The notes: generated by a model not told the origin, from the sequence alone. Shown: positions 9,392-19,112, counted from the stretch's first letter. The stretch is 64,000 nt of DNA from an uncultured Treponema sp. (GCF_945873775.1 NZ_CAMCEC010000002.1:1-64000), one strand, 5' to 3'. Numbers and translations: made by a program.

Positions 9392-12300
9392 TTACTCCAG
9401 TCCTTCCTCTCCATTTAAAAGCCGCGGAATTTCTGTATAGATTTCAGGTTCGTATCCAGAAACAGGGCGCGTTATGTATTTTATATTTTGCTCGGCAAGA
9501 TTTGAACCGTCAAGCCTTATCATCGTTGTCTGGTTTCTTGTCATTGCGTCCCATGCTCTAAGACTTTCCTGCAAACAAACAATTGACTTTGCATTCAACG
9601 AGCTGTTTCCTGTTGCAGACGCAATTCTTGAAAGCGTAACTCCAAGATTGTTAGAAGCCTTCATGTAAGTGTCAACAATATCAGCATGGTCATCGCGAAT
9701 CTGCGGAAGCACAACTCCATATTTTTCGCGTTCAACATCAAGAATAGAAAGAAGCCTTTCGTAATATCCGCGCGCAATATAATTGTCTCCACTCAAATTC
9801 AAAGTGTTCGCAAGGGCAAGCAAAAGATGAGTGTCGTTTTCATTTGTGTCCTGGCTTTTTATAAATGAGCCCAAGGCGGCAGGATAATTTCTATTCTGAT
9901 ACTGAATATATCCAATTCTATAGCGCACAGATGAAGTGTCGTGCTTGTTGTTCACCGCGTTCTGATAATTCTTTAAAGCAGCCGCATTATCCCCGGAAAT
10001 AAAATAGTCCAAGTCCGCCAAATCAGAATATAAAGTTCCGACATTTTCATCGCTTTCAAATCCGCTGGAATCACGCTCGCGCTCAAAAATTTCAATTCCC
10101 TTTCCGTACAATTCTTCCGCAGTAAGATATTCACGCTGATTCCGCATTTCTTCGCCCAAAAGCCTGACTGCATTTATATATTTGTAAGTGTCCTTGCGGT
10201 TTCTCTTTGGCTGATTCTCAAAGGAATTTATAGAAGCCTCAAGAAGTTTTGCAGCATTGCGTCCGCTTCTAGTTTCAACAAAATAACGTCCCATGTTGTA
10301 AAGCGCAACTGAATTTTCCGGTGCAGATTTCAGCGCAGTTTCCAAAAGCTTTCTGACATCTTCTATAGAAAATCTTAAATTTTCTTCTGACGGCCGAAGT
10401 TTTCCATAACGCTTGTCGAGCATATATCCGCTAAGCTCAATCAAGTCCTTTGAAGAAAGAGCATTCTTTTTTCCCATCAGAATATTTTTGTACATAAGAA
10501 CTTGGCGCAAATTATCTGTGCGGATAAAATATCTCATCTGGCGTGAAAGATAAAGGTCGTTGATTCCGTAAAGCTGAGTGAGCAAATCGTACTGTTCTTT
10601 TGCCAAAGGAAATTTTTCAGCATTTCTGTCCGAAGCCCATTCAAGGTACAAGTCGCCCAAAGCAAGCAAAGCGTCTGAATCATTTATGTGATAATCAAGA
10701 ACTTCACGCTTTAAAATCCGCTCGCCTTCCTCGTAGTTGTACAAATCTGAAGTTTCCATGTCCGCCCATTCAAGTCCGGCTTTTTTGTCATGATTGTAAC
10801 GCTGAAGAATTGCGCGGTACATCATTCTGGAACGGTCGTACTGCCTGTGATTTCTGTAGCCCTGGGCAAAACGGAAAAACCATTTTTTTACAGGTTTATA
10901 TGTCAAAGCCTGATTGAATTTTTTTTCAGACTGAGGATACTGATTGTCCTGCAAAAGCGCGTATCCCTGTTTGTAAAGGCTGCTTGCTCTTGCCGGTTTG
11001 TAAATAAAATTGTTTGTAAGCGTAAAAATACAGAAAACAAGAATCGCAGCGGCAGTTGTAAAAATCGCGCTAGGAATTATTCTGTTTTTAAGCTGATACT
11101 CAATTGATTTTTTGTAGGCTTCATATTCGGCGGCGGAACGGCGTTCAAAATCCCGCGGAACATCGAGCGAAATATCAAGGAGCTTTTCAAGTTCAGAGGC
11201 AACTTGGCGCGCAGGAGCTTTTCTCAAAACTTTTTCAAGAACTGAAAAAATTGCATCGTCTGTAAATTCATTTTTTACAACAAAATCTTCAAGCGCAATT
11301 CTTACATTCAGTGGATAAGTCGCAAGATTTTTCTGGAATCTTTTGTATTCCGCATCTGTAAAAGTGTTCTTTGGCTTTTCACTTTCTTTGGCTTCCGCGG
11401 CATTGGAAAAATCAGCAGTCGCAACATCTGGCTTTTTTGTAAGGTCGGCAGTCGCAATGTCAGAAAATCCCGGAATATGAAATTCGTCATCGCCATCAGA
11501 ATCAACTCCGCCAAGCTCAAATCCACTGTCTTCCTGATTCGAAAAGTCAAGGTCGTTTATGTCGCTCGTGTCAAAAGTTTCAACTGGCTCATCTTCTGGA
11601 ACATCCATTTCCGGGGAAAAAAGTTCGCCATCAGTTGCGGCCGGAGCAGAAGCATTTTGCTCTGTATTTTCATTTTCTGACTTGTCGAAATTCGGCACAG
11701 AAAGTTCTTCGTTAAAATCAGGCAAGGAATCCGCATTGTCCGACGGCATATCAAAATCAGGCAAATCAATGTCAGAAAAATCGTCAGCTTTAGTTTCTGC
11801 ATTTTCTGCGGAAGGCTCTGAAATATTTTCTTGAGGCGCATCAGAAGTTTCTGATTTTGGCTCAGAAGAATTTTTGTCATTCAAGCTGTCAAGGTCAAGC
11901 GAACCCAAGTCAAGTGAATTTTCATCCGCAGGAATTTCTTGCGAAATTTCTTCTTTCTTGATTTCTGGCTTTTTATCTGCTGAAGGAAAATCCATCTCGC
12001 CAATTCCGCTCAAGGAATCTGCAAGAGAATCGGTGTCAAGATCCGGCAGAACATTTTCCTGGCTCGAATCAGATTCAGACGGCATATCAAAAAGCGACTC
12101 GTCAAAAGCAGTTCCGTCCGGCTCTGAAGCAGGAATAGAATTTTGAGGAGCAGAACCAGCATCAAAAGAATCCATGTTAAAAATATCAGGATTTATAGAT
12201 TCTTCGCTTTCTTCGGATTTTTTTTCATCATTGGAAATTTGCGGCTCGTCTTGCGCTTGAGGCTCCGGGCTGGATGCAAGAAGAGATTCCAAGTCCATGT

Positions 12301-12730
12301 CTTCAATTCCAATTTCTTCTGGCTCTGGTTCAGGCTCCGGCTCTTTTTCGTCTTCAAATTCAGATAAGTCAAGATCGGACAAATCCATGTCGCCGGCAGA
12401 AGGCAAAAGATCTGAAACATCAGGAACCGCCTCTTCTTCAGTTGCAGCCGGTTTTTGCTCAGAACTAGATTCAGAATCATCGTCCATAAAATCAGAAAAA
12501 TCGTTTGCTTCACGCTTGCGTTCTTCTGCGGCCGCGGCAGCTTGCGCCTGATCTTCTTCTGAAAGAGCAGGAAGTCCATTTACAAAATCTTCAGAATCAT
12601 CTATGTCTGCGACATCTTTGGGGATTTTTACTGTTACTGGTTTTTCTCCGCGGGCAGCCCGGATTTTTACTTCATCACCGAGATTCAACATATCCGAATT
12701 AAACTGCTGCAGCTGCTTTAGTCCTGGCAT
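9392..12730 (-). CDS. flcA: Large TPR membrane protein, FlcA-like (periplasmic flagellar collar)
   Basis: A 1112-aa protein in three parts: a short N-terminal block (MPGLKQLQQFNSDMLNLG...), a long Asp/Glu/Ser-rich low-complexity cytoplasmic-type region to about residue 450, one transmembrane helix near residues 550-572 (SAIFTTAAAILVFCIFTLT), and a C-terminal array of tetratricopeptide repeats. This architecture matches what is known of FlcA, the TPR collar protein of spirochaetal periplasmic flagella (Borrelia BB0326); assignment by architecture is inference. TATAAT ends 8 nt before the ATG with TTGAAA 18 nt further up, so the message is probably leaderless. Its gene is followed directly by the SEC59-like gene. 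Confidence 0.75.
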   Translation of the reverse strand: MPGLKQLQQFNSDMLNLGDEVKIRAARGEKPVTVKIPKDVADIDDSEDFVNGLPALSEEDQAQAAAAAEERKREANDFSDFMDDDSESSSEQKPAATEEEAVPDVSDLLPSAGDMDLSDLDLSEFEDEKEPEPEPEPEEIGIEDMDLESLLASSPEPQAQDEPQISNDEKKSEESEESINPDIFNMDSFDAGSAPQNSIPASEPDGTAFDESLFDMPSESDSSQENVLPDLDTDSLADSLSGIGEMDFPSADKKPEIKKEEISQEIPADENSLDLGSLDLDSLNDKNSSEPKSETSDAPQENISEPSAENAETKADDFSDIDLPDFDMPSDNADSLPDFNEELSVPNFDKSENENTEQNASAPAATDGELFSPEMDVPEDEPVETFDTSDINDLDFSNQEDSGFELGGVDSDGDDEFHIPGFSDIATADLTKKPDVATADFSNAAEAKESEKPKNTFTDAEYKRFQKNLATYPLNVRIALEDFVVKNEFTDDAIFSVLEKVLRKAPARQVASELEKLLDISLDVPRDFERRSAAEYEAYKKSIEYQLKNRIIPSAIFTTAAAILVFCIFTLTNNFIYKPARASSLYKQGYALLQDNQYPQSEKKFNQALTYKPVKKWFFRFAQGYRNHRQYDRSRMMYRAILQRYNHDKKAGLEWADMETSDLYNYEEGERILKREVLDYHINDSDALLALGDLYLEWASDRNAEKFPLAKEQYDLLTQLYGINDLYLSRQMRYFIRTDNLRQVLMYKNILMGKKNALSSKDLIELSGYMLDKRYGKLRPSEENLRFSIEDVRKLLETALKSAPENSVALYNMGRYFVETRSGRNAAKLLEASINSFENQPKRNRKDTYKYINAVRLLGEEMRNQREYLTAEELYGKGIEIFERERDSSGFESDENVGTLYSDLADLDYFISGDNAAALKNYQNAVNNKHDTSSVRYRIGYIQYQNRNYPAALGSFIKSQDTNENDTHLLLALANTLNLSGDNYIARGYYERLLSILDVEREKYGVVLPQIRDDHADIVDTYMKASNNLGVTLSRIASATGNSSLNAKSIVCLQESLRAWDAMTRNQTTMIRLDGSNLAEQNIKYITRPVSGYEPEIYTEIPRLLNGEEGLE

Positions 12731-12738
12731 GGTTAAAA

Positions 12739-12768
12739 ATTATACTCCTCAAAGCGACATGGTTTCAA
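12739..12768 (-). promoter_or_regulatory. Promoter of the FlcA-like gene
   Basis: Minus strand: TTGAAA (12768-12763), 18-nt spacer, TATAAT (12744-12739), then 8 nt to the ATG at 12730. Confidence 0.7.
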
Positions 12769-12877
12769 GTCTAATATCGGCACACAAATCCGCCGAGTTT
12801 AGAAAATTGAAATCAGGGAAGTTTCAGCTAAAAAAATAGAATTCAACTTTAAAATAAAAAATTCCGAAAATACATAT

Positions 12878-13609
12878 ATGAAGAAATTACTTTGCGCTAT
12901 TTTTTCAGTTTTTCTTTTTTTATCTTCTGCGGAACTTTTTTGCGCGGAATCAAAAGTCATGCTCACAGATGAAGAACTTGACTACGCCGAACTCGTGAAC
13001 ACAATTCAAGATGTTGGCTCTCCATATCTCAAAGGTGACTATGCAATTTTCACATCAAAAAGCAACGCGCGCCACATTGGAATCGCATTTGACTTTGAAG
13101 GATTCAAGACAATCCATTCATTCAAGATAAAAAAATTCATCGACATGGAATACAAAGAAGCCGGCTCAATTTATTTTTATATTTTAAAAGTTCCCAAAAA
13201 TGTTCTTGAAATAAATTACAGGCTGATTATAGACGGACTTTGGACAATTGATCCGCTCAATGATGAAACCGTTTTCAGCAGGGAAACAAATCTTGTGCTT
13301 TCACATTTTAATGCATCGCGTGAAATTCCGCAGGTAACTGAAAAAATCAGCGGCGGAAAAATTCGTTTTGTCTACAAAGGAAAATCCGGACAGAAAGTTC
13401 GTGTAGGCGGAAACTTTACAAACTGGGACAGCTGGATTTACCAGATGAGCGAAGTCGCGCCGGGAATCTATCAGTTTGAAATTCCGCTTCCGCCTGGAAA
13501 ATATGAATACGCCTTTTACACTGGAATAAATTCTTTTCCAGACTCAGGAAATCCTCAGAAATGCTACACTCCCGATGGAAAAACAGCATCTCTGATTGTC
13601 CTGGACTAG
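12878..13609 (+). CDS. Secreted protein with C-terminal glycogen-binding (CBM48/AMPK-type) domain
   Basis: A 243-aa secreted protein. The N-terminal signal peptide (MKKLLCAIFSVFLFLSSAELFC then AES) is followed by an unassigned region and a C-terminal early-set/CBM48-like domain: IRFVYKGKSGQKVRVGGNF, then TNWDSW and LPPGKYEYAF, ending near the C-terminus. These folds bind glycogen or act as protein-interaction modules. It is divergent from the FlcA-like gene, which may hint at a cell-envelope role, but that is inference. The stop codon shares CTAG with the stop of ffh on the other strand. Confidence 0.78.
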   Translation: MKKLLCAIFSVFLFLSSAELFCAESKVMLTDEELDYAELVNTIQDVGSPYLKGDYAIFTSKSNARHIGIAFDFEGFKTIHSFKIKKFIDMEYKEAGSIYFYILKVPKNVLEINYRLIIDGLWTIDPLNDETVFSRETNLVLSHFNASREIPQVTEKISGGKIRFVYKGKSGQKVRVGGNFTNWDSWIYQMSEVAPGIYQFEIPLPPGKYEYAFYTGINSFPDSGNPQKCYTPDGKTASLIVLD

Positions 13610-15000
13610 AACTTAAATCCGCCCGGCATATTAAAGCCTTTCGGAAGATTTGGCATAGAGCCGCCCATTCCCATAGCTCCCATTTGCTGCATAAGCTTTG
13701 CCTGCGCGCCGCGGTTGCGTGCAAGTTTTTTCATTGTGAGCTTTGTCTTTTCAAACTGCTTTATAAGCTTGTTCACTTCCTGAACACTTGTTCCGCTTCC
13801 TTTTGCAATTCTCTTGCGGCGGGTAGGACCAATAATCAAATGGTTCATTCTCTCTTTGTATGTCATGCTTTGAATAATAGCTTTTTGATGCTTCATTCCA
13901 GCCTTATTGATTTGCTCTTCGCTGATTTGTCCAGAAAGTCCAGGCATCATGTCAAGAAGCGATTTTATGCTTCCCATTTTTTCAACTTGCTCAAGCTGCT
14001 CAAGCATATCCTGCAACGTAAATTCATTGCGCTGCATTTTTTTCTGCATTTTAAGAGCAGCTTCCTGATCCACAGTTTCCTGGGCTTTTTCAACAAGCGA
14101 AACAACATCGCCCATTCCAAGAATTCTGCTTGCAATTCTGTCTGGATGGAAAGGCTCAAAGTCTTCTGTTTTTTCGCCAGTGCCAATAAAGAGAATCGGT
14201 TTTTGCGTAATCGACTTCAAAGAAAGAGCCGCACCGCCACGCGCATCAGAATCAAACTTTGTAAGAATAACGCCGGTTAGTCCGAGCTGCTCATCAAAAC
14301 TTTTTGCAATGTCAACAGCATTCTGGCCAGTCATGGAATCCGCAACAAGAACAGTTTCCACAGGATTAAGTTTCTTTTTTATAGAAACAAGTTCAGTCAT
14401 CATGTCTTCATCAATCTGAAGGCGTCCGGCTGTATCGACAATTATTGTATCAAGTCCGTTTTTCTTTGCAAAATCAACTGAATGCTCCGCAACTTTTACA
14501 GCGTCTTTTGAGTCTTCTTTGTAAACAGGAACTCCGATTTTTTCGCCAAGGACACAAAGCTGCTCAACCGCCGCCGGACGAATCAAGTCGCAGGCAACAA
14601 GCAAAGGCCGCCTTCCATCTTTTTTAAGACGAGCCGCAAGTTTATGTGCCGCAGTTGTTTTTCCCGCGCCCTGAAGACCAAGCAAAAGAATTACAGACTG
14701 AGTGTCAGGACCTTTTAACGCAAGGTCAGTTTTTTTATCGCCGAGCATCGCCGCAAGCTTGTCGTAAATGATTTTTACAAACTGCTGGCCTGGATCTACT
14801 GCCTTTAGAACTTTTTCTCCTTTTGCTTCTTCAATTGTGCTGTTTACAAACCGGCGGACAACGCGCAAATTTACGTCCGCTTCCAAAAGAGCCATTTTTA
14901 TCTGCTCTACGGTTTCCTCTATATTTTTTTCTGTAATTGAAGATTTTCCGCTTAAAGTGCGGATTATTCCGCTGAAAGTTCCTGTTATTTTTTCAAGCAT
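13606..15000 (-). CDS. ffh: Signal recognition particle GTPase Ffh
   Basis: SRP54 homologue that binds 4.5S RNA and signal sequences and docks to FtsY. The N domain begins MLEKITGTFSGIIRTLSGKSSITE; the G domain has GLQGAGKTTAAHKLA, DTAGRLQ and TKFDSDARGG; the Met-rich M domain follows and ends GGSMPNLPKGFNMPGGFKF. Length 464 aa is typical. An ACGGAGT ribosome site precedes the ATG. It lies 25 nt downstream of gpsA, so gpsA-ffh are likely co-transcribed. The 3' end overlaps the convergent gene by 4 nt. Confidence 0.96.
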   Translation of the reverse strand: MLEKITGTFSGIIRTLSGKSSITEKNIEETVEQIKMALLEADVNLRVVRRFVNSTIEEAKGEKVLKAVDPGQQFVKIIYDKLAAMLGDKKTDLALKGPDTQSVILLLGLQGAGKTTAAHKLAARLKKDGRRPLLVACDLIRPAAVEQLCVLGEKIGVPVYKEDSKDAVKVAEHSVDFAKKNGLDTIIVDTAGRLQIDEDMMTELVSIKKKLNPVETVLVADSMTGQNAVDIAKSFDEQLGLTGVILTKFDSDARGGAALSLKSITQKPILFIGTGEKTEDFEPFHPDRIASRILGMGDVVSLVEKAQETVDQEAALKMQKKMQRNEFTLQDMLEQLEQVEKMGSIKSLLDMMPGLSGQISEEQINKAGMKHQKAIIQSMTYKERMNHLIIGPTRRKRIAKGSGTSVQEVNKLIKQFEKTKLTMKKLARNRGAQAKLMQQMGAMGMGGSMPNLPKGFNMPGGFKF

Positions 15001-15025
15001 TTTTTACTCCGTTTTTGAAATATCG

Positions 15026-16081
15026 CTATCTGTTAAGCAAAAGCTCTTTAAGGCATTCTTCCGCATTGATTTCCTTATTAAGAACTTTGTACAAGGCATT
15101 GCAAATAGGAAGCTTAAGATTTTTCTGCTCCATAATTTTATGCACATATTTGCAGGCAATCGCGCCTTCCGGCAAATATCCGACTTTTTTTACATTCGCA
15201 ATCAAATCATCAAGATTTTTAAACTGATCCAGCATTCCGGTTTTTATCAAGTCCTGTCCGAATCTTCTGTTGCGCCCATATTTCGATTTGCAAGTTACAT
15301 CAAGATCTCCGACTCCGCTGATTGAAGTGAACGTAGCCGCATGAGTTGCGCCCATTGCAAAACCAAGCGTCTGAATTTCATTAAGTCCTGCCGCCATCAA
15401 AAGGCTTTCCGTGTTGTCTCCAAAAATCGGACTGTTTTCAGCAAGAGCATCCATTGCCCCGTAAACAACAGCAATTACGTTTTTAGCAGCCGCGCAAACC
15501 TGAACACCAATCGTATCAAAAGAAGCATAAGCCATGATTCCTTTTACGCGCAAAAGATCACGCATACGAACCGCATTTCTATGATGCTGGCTTGCCGCAA
15601 TGAGTCCAGTTATTTTTCCAAGCGCAACTTCCTCGGCGTGGCTAGGTCCGGCAATATAAACTGTCGCATTTTTATAGCATTCAGGAAGCGCCTCTTCCAT
15701 TGTATCCAAAACAAATTCAGGAGTTCCAGATTCAGAAGGAACAAAGCCTTTTGTCAATGCGCCGATTATTGTAGAGCCGTCCGCAATATTAGGAACATCA
15801 GTAAATTTTTTTATTGTAGAAGCAAGATAAAGAGAAGGACTTCCCATAATCAAAAACTGCTTTCCCGCAGCAACAGCCCTTATGTCAGAACTTGCAGTCA
15901 TTGAAGGCTCAAGCGCATATCCCGGAAGATACCTTTTGTTTTCATGCTGATTGTTTATAGACTCAACAACGTCTTCTTCCATTGCCCAAAGCTGAACTTT
16001 ATGTCCGCCGCGCGCAATCGCAGTTCCCAAAGCTGTTCCCCAGGCACCCGCTCCAATTATTCCAACTTCAAAAATTTCCAT
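15026..16081 (-). CDS. gpsA: Glycerol-3-phosphate dehydrogenase [NAD(P)+]
   Basis: Reduces dihydroxyacetone phosphate to sn-glycerol-3-phosphate for phospholipid synthesis. The Rossmann motif GIIGAGAWGTALG lies near residues 6-18; AGPSHAEEV and the conserved AAKNVIAV block with the catalytic Lys follow. I chose the ATG at 16081 (351 aa) because AAGGGA lies 7 nt upstream and the protein then starts at MEIFEVGIIGAG; a longer frame to 16123 adds 14 non-conserved residues. Confidence 0.95.
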   Translation of the reverse strand: MEIFEVGIIGAGAWGTALGTAIARGGHKVQLWAMEEDVVESINNQHENKRYLPGYALEPSMTASSDIRAVAAGKQFLIMGSPSLYLASTIKKFTDVPNIADGSTIIGALTKGFVPSESGTPEFVLDTMEEALPECYKNATVYIAGPSHAEEVALGKITGLIAASQHHRNAVRMRDLLRVKGIMAYASFDTIGVQVCAAAKNVIAVVYGAMDALAENSPIFGDNTESLLMAAGLNEIQTLGFAMGATHAATFTSISGVGDLDVTCKSKYGRNRRFGQDLIKTGMLDQFKNLDDLIANVKKVGYLPEGAIACKYVHKIMEQKNLKLPICNALYKVLNKEINAEECLKELLLNR

Positions 16082-16201
16082 ATCAAATTCCCTTGATAAA
16101 GCTGACTGAATTTTACTCTTCAACCTAATTTGCAGCTAGCTCAATATTACTACAGAAAAAACAATTCCTCAATGCAAAAAAAATCAACTTAAGAGAAAAA
16201 C

Positions 16202-16247
16202 AAAAAAAGGCACTGCAATGAGACAAAATGCGCCTATGCAATGCCTT
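16202..16247 (-). terminator. Intrinsic terminator after ndk
   Basis: Minus strand AAGGCATTGCA / TGCAGTGCCTT stem followed by seven T, about 20 nt after the ndk stop. Confidence 0.8.
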
Positions 16248-16266
16248 GTAATTTTAATAGAAAGAA

Positions 16267-16713
16267 TTAATACCAAATTCCAGCCTGGTCTTCCCAGTCA
16301 ACAAGTTCTTCTGGCTTAAAGAACAATGCGATTTCTCTTTCTGCGCTTTCATCGCTGTCTGAAGCATGGATTATATTATGAGAAGTATGGCAGCAGAAAT
16401 CTCCACGGATAGTTCCCGGAGCTGCTTCTGCAGGATTTGTTGCGCCAGTAATTTTTCTAACCAAAGTAACGCAGTCATCGCCCTGCCAAACCATCGCAAC
16501 AACAGGACCGCTTGTTATGTAATCAAGAAGCGGATCATAGAAAGCTTTTCCCTTGTGCTCTGCATAGTGCTGGGAAGCAAGATCCTGGCTTATATTCATA
16601 AGTTTCAGTCCGATCAGTTTAAGACCTTTTTTTTCAAGGCGGCTAACAACTTCACCCACGAGCCTGCGATTCAAAACACCAGGCTTTAACATTGTAAAAC
16701 ATCTTGTACTCAT
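16267..16713 (-). CDS. ndk: Nucleoside diphosphate kinase
   Basis: Transfers the gamma phosphate between nucleoside triphosphates and diphosphates. It has the N-terminal FTMLKPGVLNRRLVGEV block, TGATNPAEAAPGTIRGDF and the active-site histidine region HNIIHASDSDESAEREI. Length 148 aa is normal. TTGAAA-N17-TAAAAT ends 6 nt before the ATG and no ribosome site is present, so this is a strong leaderless candidate. Confidence 0.95.
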   Translation of the reverse strand: MSTRCFTMLKPGVLNRRLVGEVVSRLEKKGLKLIGLKLMNISQDLASQHYAEHKGKAFYDPLLDYITSGPVVAMVWQGDDCVTLVRKITGATNPAEAAPGTIRGDFCCHTSHNIIHASDSDESAEREIALFFKPEELVDWEDQAGIWY

Positions 16714-16719
16714 ATTCTG

Positions 16720-16748
16720 ATTTTAACAGAAATCCCCTTGTTTTTCAA
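16720..16748 (-). promoter_or_regulatory. Promoter abutting the ndk start codon
   Basis: Minus strand: TTGAAA (16748-16743), 17-nt spacer, TAAAAT (16725-16720), then 6 nt to the ATG at 16713. Confidence 0.7.
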
Positions 16749-16793
16749 CGGGTAATAGACTTTCGCAAAAACCTAATCTATACTAGCAGCAGA

Positions 16794-17432
16794 ATGACTA
16801 TAGAAAAAAAGGAAATCATCGAGCTTCAAAAATCCGTAGAGCGAAAAATCGAAGAGCTTCAGCTTTCTGCCAAACCAGATTCAGCTCAAATATTCGATTT
16901 GAATATGCTTGACTCAAACATCTCGCTTTTTCTTCTTGCCGCGGAATTCAAAGATGACCCGGTTGAATTAAAGCCGAGCGACAAGCTGATTATAGAAGCA
17001 TTAAAAAAATTCAGAAGCGGCTCAACAAAAGAAATCGATATTGAAACTTTCGCAAAAGAAGCCGCAACTGCCGCAAACGAAATTTTAAGTTTAATAGATC
17101 AGTTTGAAGAGCGGATTGAAGATTCCACGGAAAAAATTTTCTGCACAAATTTAAAAGCCCGTCTGGATTCCGCATATAGTTTAATTCAGCAGATTGCCTT
17201 TTTAAAAAATGAAGGAAAGAAAAATCTTAAGCTTTGGCAGACACAGGAAATTCCGCTGCCTGTTTCAAATGCCGGAAAAATCCTTGGAAAAATAAAATCC
17301 GAAAAAAAAGCAGCCGCTTCCCGCGCAAACGGAAAAAAAGGCGGACGTCCTTCAAAAAATCCCCAGCAAACAAAAAAAGCCGCTGCCAAAAAGACAACGG
17401 CTAAAAGAACAAAATCAACTAAGTCTGTTTAA
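16794..17432 (+). CDS. Hypothetical protein with Lys/Ala-rich, AT-hook-like C-terminal tail
   Basis: A 212-aa soluble protein. The first 160 or so residues are charged and helical (EKKEIIELQKSVERKIEEL), perhaps coiled coil; the last 40 are strongly basic with ANGKKGGRPSKNPQQ and KKAAAKKTTAKRTKS, resembling histone H1-type tails and the GRP core of AT hooks. Nucleic-acid binding is therefore plausible but is inference. I chose the ATG at 16794; a longer frame to 16704 would overlap ndk and its promoter. A TATACT ends 9 nt before the ATG. Its 3' end overlaps that of fabZ by 4 nt on the opposite strand. Confidence 0.75.
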   Translation: MTIEKKEIIELQKSVERKIEELQLSAKPDSAQIFDLNMLDSNISLFLLAAEFKDDPVELKPSDKLIIEALKKFRSGSTKEIDIETFAKEAATAANEILSLIDQFEERIEDSTEKIFCTNLKARLDSAYSLIQQIAFLKNEGKKNLKLWQTQEIPLPVSNAGKILGKIKSEKKAAASRANGKKGGRPSKNPQQTKKAAAKKTTAKRTKSTKSV

Positions 17433-17860
17433 TTTGCAGAACCTACAAGGCACATCCATTCGGCTTCAGCGCAAAGAACATCGCCTACAAAAGCTTTGCC
17501 CGACTGCTTTACCATTTTTGGGCTTACACGCAAGTTTGTAACTTCCATTCTTACAGTGTCGCCCGGACGAACCTGATTGCGGAATTTAACCTTGTCAACT
17601 GTAGCAAGGAAAAACAAGCTGCCTTCAGCAAAAGTTTTCTGCAAGCTCAATGCTGCTCCGCCACCCTGCGCCATAGTTTCAATAAGAATTACGCCTGGAA
17701 CTACAGGATACTGCGGAAAATGTCCTTTAAAGAAAAAGTCTTCGTCTGTAAATTTTCTTGTGCAGACGCAGCCTTTTTCATCGTAGCTTTCAATTGAATC
17801 CACAAATAAAAACGGTTTTCTGTGCGGAAGAAGGCTTTCTATATCAGTAAATCTTTCCAT
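17429..17860 (-). CDS. fabZ: 3-hydroxyacyl-[ACP] dehydratase FabZ
   Basis: Dehydrates 3-hydroxyacyl-ACP in type II fatty-acid synthesis. It shows LLPHRKPFLFVD, the catalytic His in GHFPQYPVVPGV and the catalytic Glu in LIETMAQGGG. The ATG at 17860 lies 4 nt after the fabF stop, giving 143 aa, which is normal; the longer frame reads back into fabF. It is last in the fabD-fabG-fabF-fabZ operon. Confidence 0.94.
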   Translation of the reverse strand: MERFTDIESLLPHRKPFLFVDSIESYDEKGCVCTRKFTDEDFFFKGHFPQYPVVPGVILIETMAQGGGAALSLQKTFAEGSLFFLATVDKVKFRNQVRPGDTVRMEVTNLRVSPKMVKQSGKAFVGDVLCAEAEWMCLVGSAN

Positions 17861-17864
17861 GTTT

Positions 17865-19112
17865 TTACTCGCTGACTTTTTTGAATACAACAATTCCGTT
17901 GTGTCCGCCGAATCCGAAGTTTCCGCTCATAGCAACATCAATATTCATGTCGATTCCTTTGTTCGGTGTGTAGTCAAGGTCGCAGCCGCCTTCAACATCA
18001 ACTTCATCAAGGTTGATTGTCGGAGGAATATATCCTTCCTGAATTGCCTTTACGCAAACCATAGCTTCAAGAGCGCCGGCATTTCCAAGACAGTGTCCGT
18101 GCATACTCTTTGTTGAAGAAATGTGAAGTTTTTTTGCAGCCTCGCCGAACGCCATGTGGAGCATTGCAGTTTCGCCAGAATCATTCAAGTGAGTTGAAGT
18201 TCCGTGCGCATTGTAATATGTAACATCTTCTGGTTTTACTCCGGCATCTTTCATTGCCAAAGTCATTGCGCGTGCTCCCATGATTCCGTCTGGATTAGGA
18301 GCTGTAAGATGATAACCGTCGCAAGTTGCGCCATATCCGGCAAATTCAGCATAGATTTTTGCACCGCGGGCTTTTGCGTGCTCGTATTCCTCAAGAACAA
18401 GAATTGTCGCGCCTTCACCCATAACAAATCCATCGCGCTGCTTATCAAACGGACGGCAAGCTTTTGAAGGATCGTCTGCCCATTTTGAGCTCAAAGCCTG
18501 AAGAACTGTAAAGCCCAGGTTTGCAAATCCGTTCTGTGTAGATTCAGCACCGCCGGCAAGAATAATGTCGCTTCTTCCTGCGCGGATATTGTCCAAAGCC
18601 TGTCCAAGTGCGTCTGAACCAGAAGCGCAAGCTGTAGCGATTGTATGCGCAACTCCGTGAAGTCCAAACTTTATGCTGATGTTCGCAGCGGCTTCATTCG
18701 GAATAAGCTGAGGAATTGTCATTGGAGGCATACGCTTAAATCCAGAGTCAAAATAGCTTTTCATGCTTGATTCTGTGATTTCAAGTCCGCCGATTCCAAC
18801 TCCAAGATAAACAGCGGCATTATCCAAGGCTTCCTTGTTGTCTGTAAGATTTGAATCATCCAAAGCCATTTTTGCAGCGGCTACAGCATACTTTGAAAAT
18901 CTTGCCATTTTGCGTGCTGACTGAGGATCCATGTATTTGTCAGCTTCAAAATTCTTTACTTCGGCAGCATATTTTACTTTAAAAGCAGAAGCATCATAAT
19001 GTGTTATAGTTGCGATTCCGCTTTTTCCAGCTCTTATAGAAGCCCAAGTTTCTTCAACGCTGTTTCCGATTGGCGAAACACATCCAAGTCCTGTTACAAC
19101 AACTTTGCGCAT
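17865..19112 (-). CDS. fabF: 3-oxoacyl-[ACP] synthase II
   Basis: Condensing enzyme that elongates acyl-ACP with malonyl-ACP. It has the N-terminal RKVVVTGLGCVSPIG, the active-site cysteine in TATACASGSDALGQA (read as TIATACASGSDAL), and the two catalytic histidines in NAHGTSTHLND and STKSMHGHCLGNAG, plus GNFGFGGHN near the end. The ATG at 19112 follows GGAG by 6 nt, giving 415 aa; an ATG 4 codons earlier lacks good spacing. Same operon as fabG and fabZ. Confidence 0.95.
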   Translation of the reverse strand: MRKVVVTGLGCVSPIGNSVEETWASIRAGKSGIATITHYDASAFKVKYAAEVKNFEADKYMDPQSARKMARFSKYAVAAAKMALDDSNLTDNKEALDNAAVYLGVGIGGLEITESSMKSYFDSGFKRMPPMTIPQLIPNEAAANISIKFGLHGVAHTIATACASGSDALGQALDNIRAGRSDIILAGGAESTQNGFANLGFTVLQALSSKWADDPSKACRPFDKQRDGFVMGEGATILVLEEYEHAKARGAKIYAEFAGYGATCDGYHLTAPNPDGIMGARAMTLAMKDAGVKPEDVTYYNAHGTSTHLNDSGETAMLHMAFGEAAKKLHISSTKSMHGHCLGNAGALEAMVCVKAIQEGYIPPTINLDEVDVEGGCDLDYTPNKGIDMNIDVAMSGNFGFGGHNGIVVFKKVSE

